Shown here one piece after another: positions 1-6,125 of a stretch of 9,026 nucleotides of DNA. Source of the stretch: Verrucomicrobiota bacterium (GTDB lineage: Bacteria; Verrucomicrobiota; Verrucomicrobiia; Verrucomicrobiales; Verrucomicrobiaceae); the NCBI GenBank assembly GCA_023429545.1, contig JAEYUU010000550.1, positions 1 to 9,026 on the forward strand, read 5' to 3'. The notes beneath the pieces are model-generated. The model ran no database searches, was not told where the DNA came from, and saw only the letters and a list, made by a program, of their open reading frames with translations. Positions within the stretch are counted from its first letter, which is position 1. Every line of letters starts with the position of its first letter. The position numbers and the translations under genes are program-made.

Positions 1-4
1 TCCC

Positions 5-1561
5 ATGGTAGCTCTCCTCCGTCTCCTCATCGCCGCCGGCGTCGCGATTTCTGGCATCTGGTATGCGATGCAGTTTGAAGGGTACAGCGGAGTCATGGCG
101 GGCAAATCGATGCTCGTGGCCGACTCGGCTGGTCGCATTGTGTCTGTGGCGCAGCCTCTGGGCGTTGCTGCGGGTGCAGTTGTTCTTGCGCTTGTCGTTC
201 TACTTTGGAACCCGAAGTTCTTCAAGAACGAGGAGTACATCGTCAAATACAAGCACCTGAAATGGAAGCCGGGCGAGTTCACCCGTCACTGGCTCATCAC
301 GGGGGATACCGGGGTCGGCAAGACTACGTCGGGATTCAACCCGCTGCTTCACCAGATCAGTGTCGCGCGGCCCAACTGGGGCGGGCTGGTGCTGGGCGCG
401 AAAGGGGATGAGCATTTCACCGTCATCGAGCATGCCAAAGGCCACGGGAGGCCGGAGGCCATCTGCGTGCTCGAGGTGCGCCCGGATCGCGCCATGACCG
501 AGTGGAAGCCCAAAGAGCGCTACAATCTCATTTCGGACAAGCGGCTGCCCTACAACACGCATGCCAAGAATCTCGTGGACACCGGCGCCTCCGTCACGGG
601 GGGCGAGCAGAGCTCCTTCTTCAAGCCTGCGGCGCAGCAGGCCATCACCTCCGCGTGCGAGTTGCTGGAGGCCATCGGAAAACCCGTGAACCTGAAGCGT
701 GTGTACATGGTGCTGTGTGACAAGGGCACCATGGAGTCCTGCTTTGAGGAACTTCTGGATGCGGACAGCAACGATGACCGCGTCCGGCTTGCCAAGTACT
801 TCGACCAGACCTTCCTTTCCGCGGCCGCTGCCGAGCAGAAGGAAGGCATCATCGGCACCATCAAGGTGTACCTGGGCTTCTTCATGGACAACGATGTTGC
901 CGAGGTCTTCTGCTCGGACGAGCCCAACACCATCGAGATCTCGGACGTGGACAAGGGTCGCGTGCTCTGCACCGCCATGCCACAAACCTTCCAGACCGAG
1001 CGCCGCTACATCAACACCTACATCAAGCTGCTGTTCTACACGCACGCGATGATGCGGTTCGACAAACCGAAGGCGCAGCGCAAGGGCGAGAATCTATTGC
1101 TGGCCGTGCTGGATGAGTTCCAGGCGCTGGCTACCGCGAATGAGGATGGCATCTCGGACCACAACGTCATCGACCGACTGCGTGCTGCGAACTGCTGCCT
1201 CATCCTGGGCATGCAGTCGGATGCCTCGCTCTTCCCGGTGCTCACCAAGGAGAAGGCGCAGGTGCTTACGCTGAACTGCCGTTCGCGCATTGCCTTCCGC
1301 CAGCCAGATCCCGAAGGCGCTCTGGCAGTCGCGGAGTTCATTGCCAAGATCGAGAAGAAGAAGGTGTCGAGGAGTTCGGGCATGTTTGGCAACAACGCCA
1401 GCAAGACGGTGAACAAGGAATGGGATTATGAAGTGCAGCCCGGTGAGTTGATGAAGATGGGAGATGCCACCGCGTGGATTGTCCATCCTTCCAAGGACAA
1501 GGTGAAGATGCGCATTCCTCCCATGGATGGCGCAGGGAAGATTCCCGACTGGTGGAAGTGA
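5..1561 (+). CDS. VirD4/TraG/TraD-like conjugative coupling ATPase
   Basis: A 518-residue membrane-anchored P-loop ATPase of the type IV coupling protein family, which delivers DNA or protein substrates to a type IV secretion channel. Two hydrophobic segments lie near the N terminus (about residues 5-22 and 51-68). The Walker A motif GDTGVGKT is at 100-107 (Lys106) and the Walker B strand LLLAVLDEF at 364-372 (Asp370, Glu371). Residues about 195-345 would be the all-alpha insertion typical of TraD/TraG. The region after Walker B (LGMQSDASLF, 401-410, then a conserved-looking LNCRSRIAF, 423-431) fits the TraM-recognition/TraG C-terminal half. The start is the first ATG in the window, but the frame is open upstream, so the true start could lie further left. 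No relaxase or mating-pore gene is visible downstream, so either the partners lie to the left or the gene is an orphan. Family call is firm; substrate is unknown. Confidence 0.85.
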   Translation: MVALLRLLIAAGVAISGIWYAMQFEGYSGVMAGKSMLVADSAGRIVSVAQPLGVAAGAVVLALVVLLWNPKFFKNEEYIVKYKHLKWKPGEFTRHWLITGDTGVGKTTSGFNPLLHQISVARPNWGGLVLGAKGDEHFTVIEHAKGHGRPEAICVLEVRPDRAMTEWKPKERYNLISDKRLPYNTHAKNLVDTGASVTGGEQSSFFKPAAQQAITSACELLEAIGKPVNLKRVYMVLCDKGTMESCFEELLDADSNDDRVRLAKYFDQTFLSAAAAEQKEGIIGTIKVYLGFFMDNDVAEVFCSDEPNTIEISDVDKGRVLCTAMPQTFQTERRYINTYIKLLFYTHAMMRFDKPKAQRKGENLLLAVLDEFQALATANEDGISDHNVIDRLRAANCCLILGMQSDASLFPVLTKEKAQVLTLNCRSRIAFRQPDPEGALAVAEFIAKIEKKKVSRSSGMFGNNASKTVNKEWDYEVQPGELMKMGDATAWIVHPSKDKVKMRIPPMDGAGKIPDWWK

Positions 1562-1565
1562 GAAA

Positions 1566-1589
1566 GTGGCTGGGATTCTTGCCAGCCGC
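1566..1589 (+). terminator. Stem-loop just after the coupling ATPase stop codon
   Basis: Bases 1566-1573 (GTGGCTGG) pair with 1582-1589 (CCAGCCGC) as an 8-bp stem with one G-U pair and an 8-base loop. It starts 5 bases after the stop codon, where a terminator is expected. No T-run follows, so it is at best a weak intrinsic terminator or an mRNA 3'-end stabiliser. Confidence 0.3.
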
Positions 1590-1610
1590 GTAACCTCATT
1601 CTCAGTTCAC

Positions 1611-1638
1611 CGAATTGATGGACATGAGGATCAATTCG
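1611..1638. promoter_or_regulatory. Perfect 9-bp inverted repeat, possible operator or hairpin
   Basis: CGAATTGAT (1611-1619) and ATCAATTCG (1630-1638) are exact reverse complements separated by 10 bases. The repeat is AT-rich compared with the surrounding genes and sits about 110 bases upstream of the cyclic-nucleotide-binding-fold gene. The half-site spacing (centres 19 bases apart) would suit a dimeric DNA-binding protein on successive helical turns. As RNA it would form a 9-bp hairpin with a 10-base loop, but no T-run follows. I saw no clear sigma70 promoter between it and the gene start, so the role is open. Confidence 0.35.
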
Positions 1639-1746
1639 CGGCGTGTAACTCCCATCATCATGGTACTGGCACATCCTTCAGCAAAATCTGCGTGAAGTGA
1701 TGGAAAGCTGGACTACTCTCGCCCAACAACTCTAGAGACACCTCCC

Positions 1747-2175
1747 ATGGCCTCCCTTTCCCCGCTGCTCAGCAATTTCCCGCCCGAAGACGTCGCCCAG
1801 CTTTCGATTTTTGGAGAGGCGCGGCACTATGTCGCAGGTGAAACGATCATTGAAGAGGGTGATGTAAACAAGTACCTCTACCTGATTCTGAAGGGTACCG
1901 TGGAGGTGCTCAAGAAGGGGGACCGCGGGAATCATGCCATTGCGGAGATTACCCAGACGGGATCCATTGGTGAGGTCAGCATCTTCGATCCCGGTCCATC
2001 CAGCGCCACGGTGAGAGCCGTCACGGAGGTGGAAGTCTGGCGCGCCACGCAGGAGAATCTGGAGCGGATGCACGAAGTGCGGCCGAAGGTGGCCTACCGT
2101 CTGGTCACCCGCATCTGCGAGGTGCTGGCCCGGCGTATGCGCCATCTCAACCAGAAGTACATCGACATGGTGTGA
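1747..2175 (+). CDS. Stand-alone cyclic-nucleotide-binding-domain protein
   Basis: A 142-residue soluble protein consisting almost only of a CRP-type cNMP-binding beta-barrel. FEATURES SEEN: the barrel opening YVAGETIIEEGD (28-39); the turn YLILKGTVEVLKKG (45-58); a phosphate-binding cassette at about 72-91 with the conserved Gly75-Glu76 and SATV; and a C-terminal helix (about 101-138) ending in an Arg-rich stretch. Proteins of the CRP/FNR family are about 200-230 residues with a C-terminal helix-turn-helix; here that domain is absent, so direct transcription control is unlikely. The position that is a cAMP-contacting Arg in CRP is Ser85, which questions ordinary cyclic-nucleotide binding. 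The start ATG has no clear Shine-Dalgarno. The gene converges with the kinase gene, whose stop is 18 bases away. A role as a small ligand-responsive partner protein is only a guess. Confidence 0.8.
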   Translation: MASLSPLLSNFPPEDVAQLSIFGEARHYVAGETIIEEGDVNKYLYLILKGTVEVLKKGDRGNHAIAEITQTGSIGEVSIFDPGPSSATVRAVTEVEVWRATQENLERMHEVRPKVAYRLVTRICEVLARRMRHLNQKYIDMV

Positions 2176-2185
2176 CGGACGTTGT

Positions 2186-2199
2186 CCTTGTCCTCAAGG
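2186..2199. terminator. Small hairpin between convergent genes
   Basis: CCTTG (2186-2190) and CAAGG (2195-2199) form a 5-bp stem with a 4-base loop in the 18-bp gap between the two convergent stop codons, overlapping the kinase stop. It is short and lacks a T-run, so it is only a weak candidate for a bidirectional terminator. No better one was seen in this gap. Confidence 0.15.
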
Positions 2200-4611
2200 C
2201 AGCGGCTCGGCAAACTCATAGATGAAGACGGCGCCCGTCGCCGTATCCATGTCCGCAGGATCCATGGATTCTGCCATTCCGGAATTTGGAGCTCCCACCG
2301 CAATCATCCGCGGAGTGAGTGCGAGGCTGTAGCCGAAACCAGCGGCGCCGCTGCGAGAGGTGGCGGGAATGTAGAGGCGCCTGTCCCATTTTCCCGCCGC
2401 TCCTTCCTGTCTCTGGAAAAGGCTCACGGCTCCCCGGTGGGCCTCCTCCGCCACGCAATGGTCCGCGCCGACTGCCACCCATGATCCTGAGGTGGCCACT
2501 GATTTGCCAAACTCCCCTGAACCCTGCGCCTGTTCTGGATGGAGAAAGGTCTCGTGGGAGAATCCACCCGCGGCATCCCGGCGCAGGATCCACACGATGC
2601 CAGTCAGGTGATTCCACTTCGGACTCCCGGCAGCCACGAGGCTGTCCGTGGCCGCAATGCTCTGGAATTCATCCGGAGGCCTGGCGCCGTTGTCGGATGA
2701 AGGTCTGGCCAGGGGTTGCGTGCCCCATCTTCCGTCTTTGTGGGACACGTGGAGCAGAGTCGGGGCATTGGAGTCTGCCGGACGGCCAGCACTCCCCAGG
2801 CATGAGATGAATTCATTCGCATTGACCATTGCCACGTCCGTCGAGAACGAGATGTTGTCCAGGCTGGTGAGTTCCATGTGACCGGGGCCTGGGGTGGTAT
2901 CAGACGGCGTGTACAAGTGGACCTTCCCCGCTAGTGATGCGGTGCTGAAGCTGCTGTTCGACTCAATCGCCAGGAAGCGTCCCTTGCAGGCCAGCACCTT
3001 CACTCCCATGGCAGTGGTTTTGAGCAGTCGGCTCTCCATCCCTGTTGGCCGCCAGCGTCCCGTAGGCGCATGCAGTTCATAGACATCCACAGCGCCCATT
3101 CCCTTCGGCGCCTTCGGATGACGGGGAGAACCCACCACCAGTTGGTCTCCGCAGAGCGTCACCTCGTGACCAAAGCGGCAGCCGCGCCCCGGATGTGGAT
3201 TCGCGAGCCGCTGCTGCAGCGCCCATGTGCCCCTCTCATCGCGTTTGTAGAGATAGACCGTGCCCAAATCGAAAAGGCTTCGCGAGGTGTCATTGGGGGC
3301 GCCTATCGCGAGCCAGTCCCCCCGGGTGCTCAGGCTGCGTCCGAAAAGGCTGCCCTTGGACAAGGCAGGAGGCTGAAGGCGAACCTCGCGAGTGATGGAG
3401 GGGCTCTCGTCCGCCTTGGCAGGTGGGAGGCGGAGCACGCTTACTCCTCCATCGGGAAGAGGGGGCTCGGCAACCTCGAGTCTGTTGGAGCCGGGCGTTT
3501 CCAGCCAGTCCCTGACATACCAGGCACCCATGGTTCCGAGGACCAGGGATAGCGAAATGGCGAGAGCAATCTCCAGACGCTGCCGCCGCCGTGCGGCGCG
3601 TCGCACTTCCTTCTGCTCCTCCAGCAGTACCGGGTCCACGTCCTCCCGGATGGTCTGGACCTCCCTGCTCAGCTCCCCGATCTCCTGATACCGTTTTTCC
3701 GGCTCCTCCTGCAGCGCGCGGAGCACCACCTTGTCGAGCCGCCTGTCCATTTTCTGCTTCAGCGACGGAGGGCGGAAGATTCCGATGGGCAGCTCACCGG
3801 TGAGCATCTGGTAGAGCATCACCCCCAGGCTGTAAATGTCAGCGCGGTGATCCTCATCGCCGCGCCCATTGGCCTGCTCGGGTGCGGTATAGTGTGGCGT
3901 GCCGACCGCCCAACCCTGCTTGGTGATGGCCAGGGTGTCCTTGTCCGACATGCGTGTGAGCCGGGCGAGACCGAAGTCTGCAACCTTGATGCGACCGTGC
4001 CGGTCGATCAGCACATTGCCCGGCTTGATGTCGCGGTGAACGAAGCCGGCATCATGCGCGTGGCTCAGCGCTTCGCAGATGTCATGCACGATCGTCAATG
4101 CGGTGGGCACATCCAGACGGTGGTGTGTCATCAGATCCGCGAGATCGGCGCCATCCACCATCTCCATCACCAGGTAGCAGTGGTTGGAGCGGGTGCGGCC
4201 GAAACTGTAGAGCGTGACAATGTTCGGATGATTGAGCTGCGCCATGACGCAGGCCTCGCGCGTGAATCGCTCCACGAAGGCGGCATCATTTTTCACATTG
4301 TGCAGCAGCTTGATGGCCACGTGGCGGTTCAGCACACGCTCACGCGCCTTCCACACCACGCCCATGCCGCCCTTTCCCAGCCGCTCCACAAGCTCAAAAT
4401 TCGGAAGCTCGGCGGCGAGTTCATCATCTTCCAGGGTTGTGGCCAGCCCACTGGCGCCTTGATCTGTGCTGCCGCTGCTGCTGCTTTCCACGGTTTTCGG
4501 AGGGCTCTCGAATCGTGAATCGTGCATGCCCAGCAGGAGGCACCTGGGGCACAGGCCACCGGGCACCATGGCCGGGTCATAGGTGAATTCGCATTTGCCG
4601 CAGCTCGCCAT
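2194..4611 (-). CDS. Transmembrane Ser/Thr kinase with FG-GAP propeller
   Basis: An 805-residue PknB/Hanks-type kinase. In order: a zinc ribbon (Cys4-x2-Cys7, Cys21-x2-Cys24); a Ser-rich linker (about 40-65); a kinase domain (about 72-320) with glycine loop GKGGMG (79-84), Lys101, HRDIKPGN (192-199, catalytic Asp194), DFG (212-214) and APE (243-245); a basic stretch (337-345); one membrane span (about 346-366); and an extracytoplasmic part (about 367-805). That last part carries repeats of the type FG-x-S...GD-x-LAIGAP...G-x-VYLY, clearest around 423, 480, 701 and 759, which match FG-GAP/integrin-alpha-like propeller blades. Every catalytic kinase motif checked is intact. The basic residues before the span put the kinase in the cytoplasm. 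I chose the ATG at 4611 because it puts the zinc ribbon at the N terminus and avoids overlapping the sigma gene; a longer frame to 4731 is open. The gene lies 61 bases downstream of the sigma gene, probably in one operon. Ligand and phosphorylation targets are unknown. Confidence 0.9.
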   Translation of the reverse strand: MASCGKCEFTYDPAMVPGGLCPRCLLLGMHDSRFESPPKTVESSSSGSTDQGASGLATTLEDDELAAELPNFELVERLGKGGMGVVWKARERVLNRHVAIKLLHNVKNDAAFVERFTREACVMAQLNHPNIVTLYSFGRTRSNHCYLVMEMVDGADLADLMTHHRLDVPTALTIVHDICEALSHAHDAGFVHRDIKPGNVLIDRHGRIKVADFGLARLTRMSDKDTLAITKQGWAVGTPHYTAPEQANGRGDEDHRADIYSLGVMLYQMLTGELPIGIFRPPSLKQKMDRRLDKVVLRALQEEPEKRYQEIGELSREVQTIREDVDPVLLEEQKEVRRAARRRQRLEIALAISLSLVLGTMGAWYVRDWLETPGSNRLEVAEPPLPDGGVSVLRLPPAKADESPSITREVRLQPPALSKGSLFGRSLSTRGDWLAIGAPNDTSRSLFDLGTVYLYKRDERGTWALQQRLANPHPGRGCRFGHEVTLCGDQLVVGSPRHPKAPKGMGAVDVYELHAPTGRWRPTGMESRLLKTTAMGVKVLACKGRFLAIESNSSFSTASLAGKVHLYTPSDTTPGPGHMELTSLDNISFSTDVAMVNANEFISCLGSAGRPADSNAPTLLHVSHKDGRWGTQPLARPSSDNGARPPDEFQSIAATDSLVAAGSPKWNHLTGIVWILRRDAAGGFSHETFLHPEQAQGSGEFGKSVATSGSWVAVGADHCVAEEAHRGAVSLFQRQEGAAGKWDRRLYIPATSRSGAAGFGYSLALTPRMIAVGAPNSGMAESMDPADMDTATGAVFIYEFAEPLP

Positions 4612-4672
4612 GACCGGCTCTTGAGGGTGGGAGAGGGGAGCAGGAGGAAGGGCCACCGGAAAGGAGTTTGGC

Positions 4673-5437
4673 CTAGTTGCCCAGGGCGTTGAGCAGCTCG
4701 CGCAACTCCGCGTCCACATCCGCGGGGTCACTCACTGTCTCCGCCACCTCCCAGCGCAGCAGTTCGCCGAACTTCTTGCGCATGCGGAAGACGGCCTGTT
4801 TCACTGCATTTTCGTTCATGCCGATTTTCTCGCCGGCCTCCGCGTAGCTGAAATCGGTGCTCTGCCATTCGAGGGCGCCTTTGAGGGCATCGAAGATGTC
4901 TTCCTTCCCGCGGCTCGCGTAGTTGGCGCGGAGGGCTTCCATCACGCGTGCCAGCAGCGTGAGCACCCAGCGCCGCTCGAAGATGCGTTCCGGCGTCATG
5001 TCATGGGACAGCTCCTTGAGCTGGTGGTGCTCCTGCTCCTCCTGATCCAGCGACACATGATACCTGCCACCACCGCGTTTGGCTGCCGAGCGCTTGTCCC
5101 ATTGATCGATGAGGTACCTCTCAAACGACGCCCGGAGAAAGGAGCGCAGCCGCCCCCTATCCTGATCCACGCTCAGCATGGAGCCGCGCGTGATGAGCAT
5201 CTCGTAGAAGCCCTGTACCGCATCATCCACATCAGAGAGAGGCTCACCCCTTCCGAGGGCAAAGGCACGAAGGGGATCCCAGTAAATCTTCATGAGTTCG
5301 CCCAGTGCGACCTTGGCCTTCTGGTCATCCTTTTCCTTGACCTTTTGCACTAGGCTCCAGCGTGTCTCTGGCATGCTGCGCCCGCCCGGTTTGTCTGTGG
5401 CTTGGCCAATGGCGGTCTCAGCTTCTGACTTTGTCAT
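4673..5437 (-). CDS. ECF-like RNA polymerase sigma factor
   Basis: A 254-residue sigma-70 family protein of the planctomycete/verrucomicrobial ECF type. Region 2 spans about 26-118 (RWSLV at 26-30, YWDPLRAFA at 52-60, DVDDAVQGFYEML at 69-81, RLRSFLRASFERYLIDQWDK at 96-115). Region 4 spans about 194-235 and holds a helix-turn-helix (FSYAEAGEKIGMNENAVKQ, 196-214, then VFRMRKKF). The linker between them (about 119-193) is long and charged, and a 20-residue acidic tail follows region 4. At 254 residues it is longer than a minimal ECF (about 170-200). The ATG at 5437 is preferred over a TTG at 5539 because a plausible promoter lies between them. No anti-sigma gene is adjacent; a transmembrane kinase follows in the same direction, suggesting control by phosphorylation rather than by a classical anti-sigma (inference). 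Confidence 0.87.
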   Translation of the reverse strand: MTKSEAETAIGQATDKPGGRSMPETRWSLVQKVKEKDDQKAKVALGELMKIYWDPLRAFALGRGEPLSDVDDAVQGFYEMLITRGSMLSVDQDRGRLRSFLRASFERYLIDQWDKRSAAKRGGGRYHVSLDQEEQEHHQLKELSHDMTPERIFERRWVLTLLARVMEALRANYASRGKEDIFDALKGALEWQSTDFSYAEAGEKIGMNENAVKQAVFRMRKKFGELLRWEVAETVSDPADVDAELRELLNALGN

Positions 5438-5691
5438 AGGGTGGTACCGGTGAATGGCTGGAGCATCAGTTATAGGGAAAACCGTGACACGATGCAATCC
5501 TTGCGCCAAAATTGCAAGAATTGCACGGGACAGCAGCAATACTCACCCGGCGCACGACGGCAAGTCCGGGGGTGCAAGAGACCCTATCCATGCGGAGCCT
5601 CACTTGTCCGGTGGGGGGCGGAAGTGCGGATGAACCCATGGCAAATCCAGGGCCACAAGGTGCCAGTCCGGCCATGATGATCAATCGAGGC
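5438..5691. other. Intergenic region between sigma gene and sorB
   Basis: This 254-base gap separates the end of the sulfite dehydrogenase operon from the start of the sigma/kinase operon, both on the minus strand. It holds the candidate promoter at 5469-5497 and the TGCAAT/ATTGCA repeats. I saw no convincing terminator after the sorB stop at 5692, so read-through from sorAB into the sigma gene cannot be excluded. Short open frames in it have no recognisable content. Confidence 0.5.
5469..5497 (-). promoter_or_regulatory. Candidate sigma70-like promoter of the sigma/kinase operon
   Basis: On the minus strand, TTGCAT (5497-5492) and TATAAC (5474-5469) are separated by exactly 17 bases. The -10 box matches consensus at 5 of 6 positions and the -35 box at its first three. 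The -10 box is 31 bases from the sigma-factor ATG, giving a short leader. TGCAAT (5493-5498), overlapping the -35, is mirrored by ATTGCA at 5511-5516 and again at 5520-5525, which could be operator half-sites. Predicted from sequence only. Confidence 0.4.
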
Positions 5692-6123
5692 TTACTTTGC
5701 CGAAGGCGCCGCTTTGGGAATCAGCCCTTCCTTCTGCTTGGCCTCCGCCTCAAGACGCGCCTCGGTGACATACGGGTTCGGCGGCATGAGGGTGGCTGGA
5801 ATGGGCGCGCGGCGGTAGTTCGTGCTTTCACCAGGTCCGTAATTGGTGGCCAGGTACTTGATGATGGTCTTCTCCACCGGAGCCTCCAGCTTCCAGAGAC
5901 CACCTTTGGTCTGCATCCATTCAAGGACGGACGTCCAGTTCGCCTCGGTGGCTCGCTGGCGCAGGAAGGTCTGCGGCGAGTGGCAGATGACGCAATGATT
6001 GCGGACGATCTCCCAGTCGGGCGCCATTTTCATGCCGGTGACGGGATCCAGCGGCACCTTCTCCTCGGCCGCCTGGGCCAGGGGTGCGAGCAGTGCCAGA
6101 GCGAGAATATTGAGCGGGCGCAT
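5692..6123 (-). CDS. sorB: Mono-haem cytochrome c, sulfite dehydrogenase subunit
   Basis: A 143-residue exported c-type cytochrome, predicted to take electrons from the SorA molybdenum centre and pass them to the respiratory chain in the periplasm. It has a short signal peptide (residues 1-18, MRPLNILALALLAPLAQA) with an AQA cleavage motif. One haem-binding CVICH motif lies at 44-48 (Cys44, Cys47, axial His48). Met70, in WTSVLEWMQ, is a good candidate for the distal axial ligand. The tail after residue 105 is Pro-rich, then Lys/Glu-rich. The ATG at 6123 was chosen because it opens the signal peptide; a longer frame to 6186 would overlap sorA and delay the signal. The ATG lies 2 bases after the sorA stop (TGA-CC-ATG), so translation is probably coupled. 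The small size and partner fit the SorB-type subunit, although the symbol rests on context. Confidence 0.83.
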   Translation of the reverse strand: MRPLNILALALLAPLAQAAEEKVPLDPVTGMKMAPDWEIVRNHCVICHSPQTFLRQRATEANWTSVLEWMQTKGGLWKLEAPVEKTIIKYLATNYGPGESTNYRRAPIPATLMPPNPYVTEARLEAEAKQKEGLIPKAAPSAK

Positions 6124-6125
6124 GG

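Noticed and set aside
200..1045. A 281-codon minus-strand open frame opposite the coupling ATPase
   Set aside because: It lies wholly antisense to a gene with clear Walker motifs, has low-complexity His/Leu/Gly/Val-rich content, and shows no known motif. High GC makes such shadow frames common.
3847..4518. A 223-codon plus-strand open frame opposite the kinase domain
   Set aside because: Antisense to the conserved HRD, DFG and APE region of the kinase; no independent evidence of coding.
4612..4731. Extension of the kinase N terminus to a start at 4731
   Set aside because: It would overlap the end of the sigma gene by 59 bases in another frame and place 40 unrelated residues before the zinc ribbon. 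The ATG at 4611 fits better.
5438..5539. Extension of the sigma factor to a TTG at 5539
   Set aside because: The added 34 residues match no part of the family and would include the best promoter candidate.
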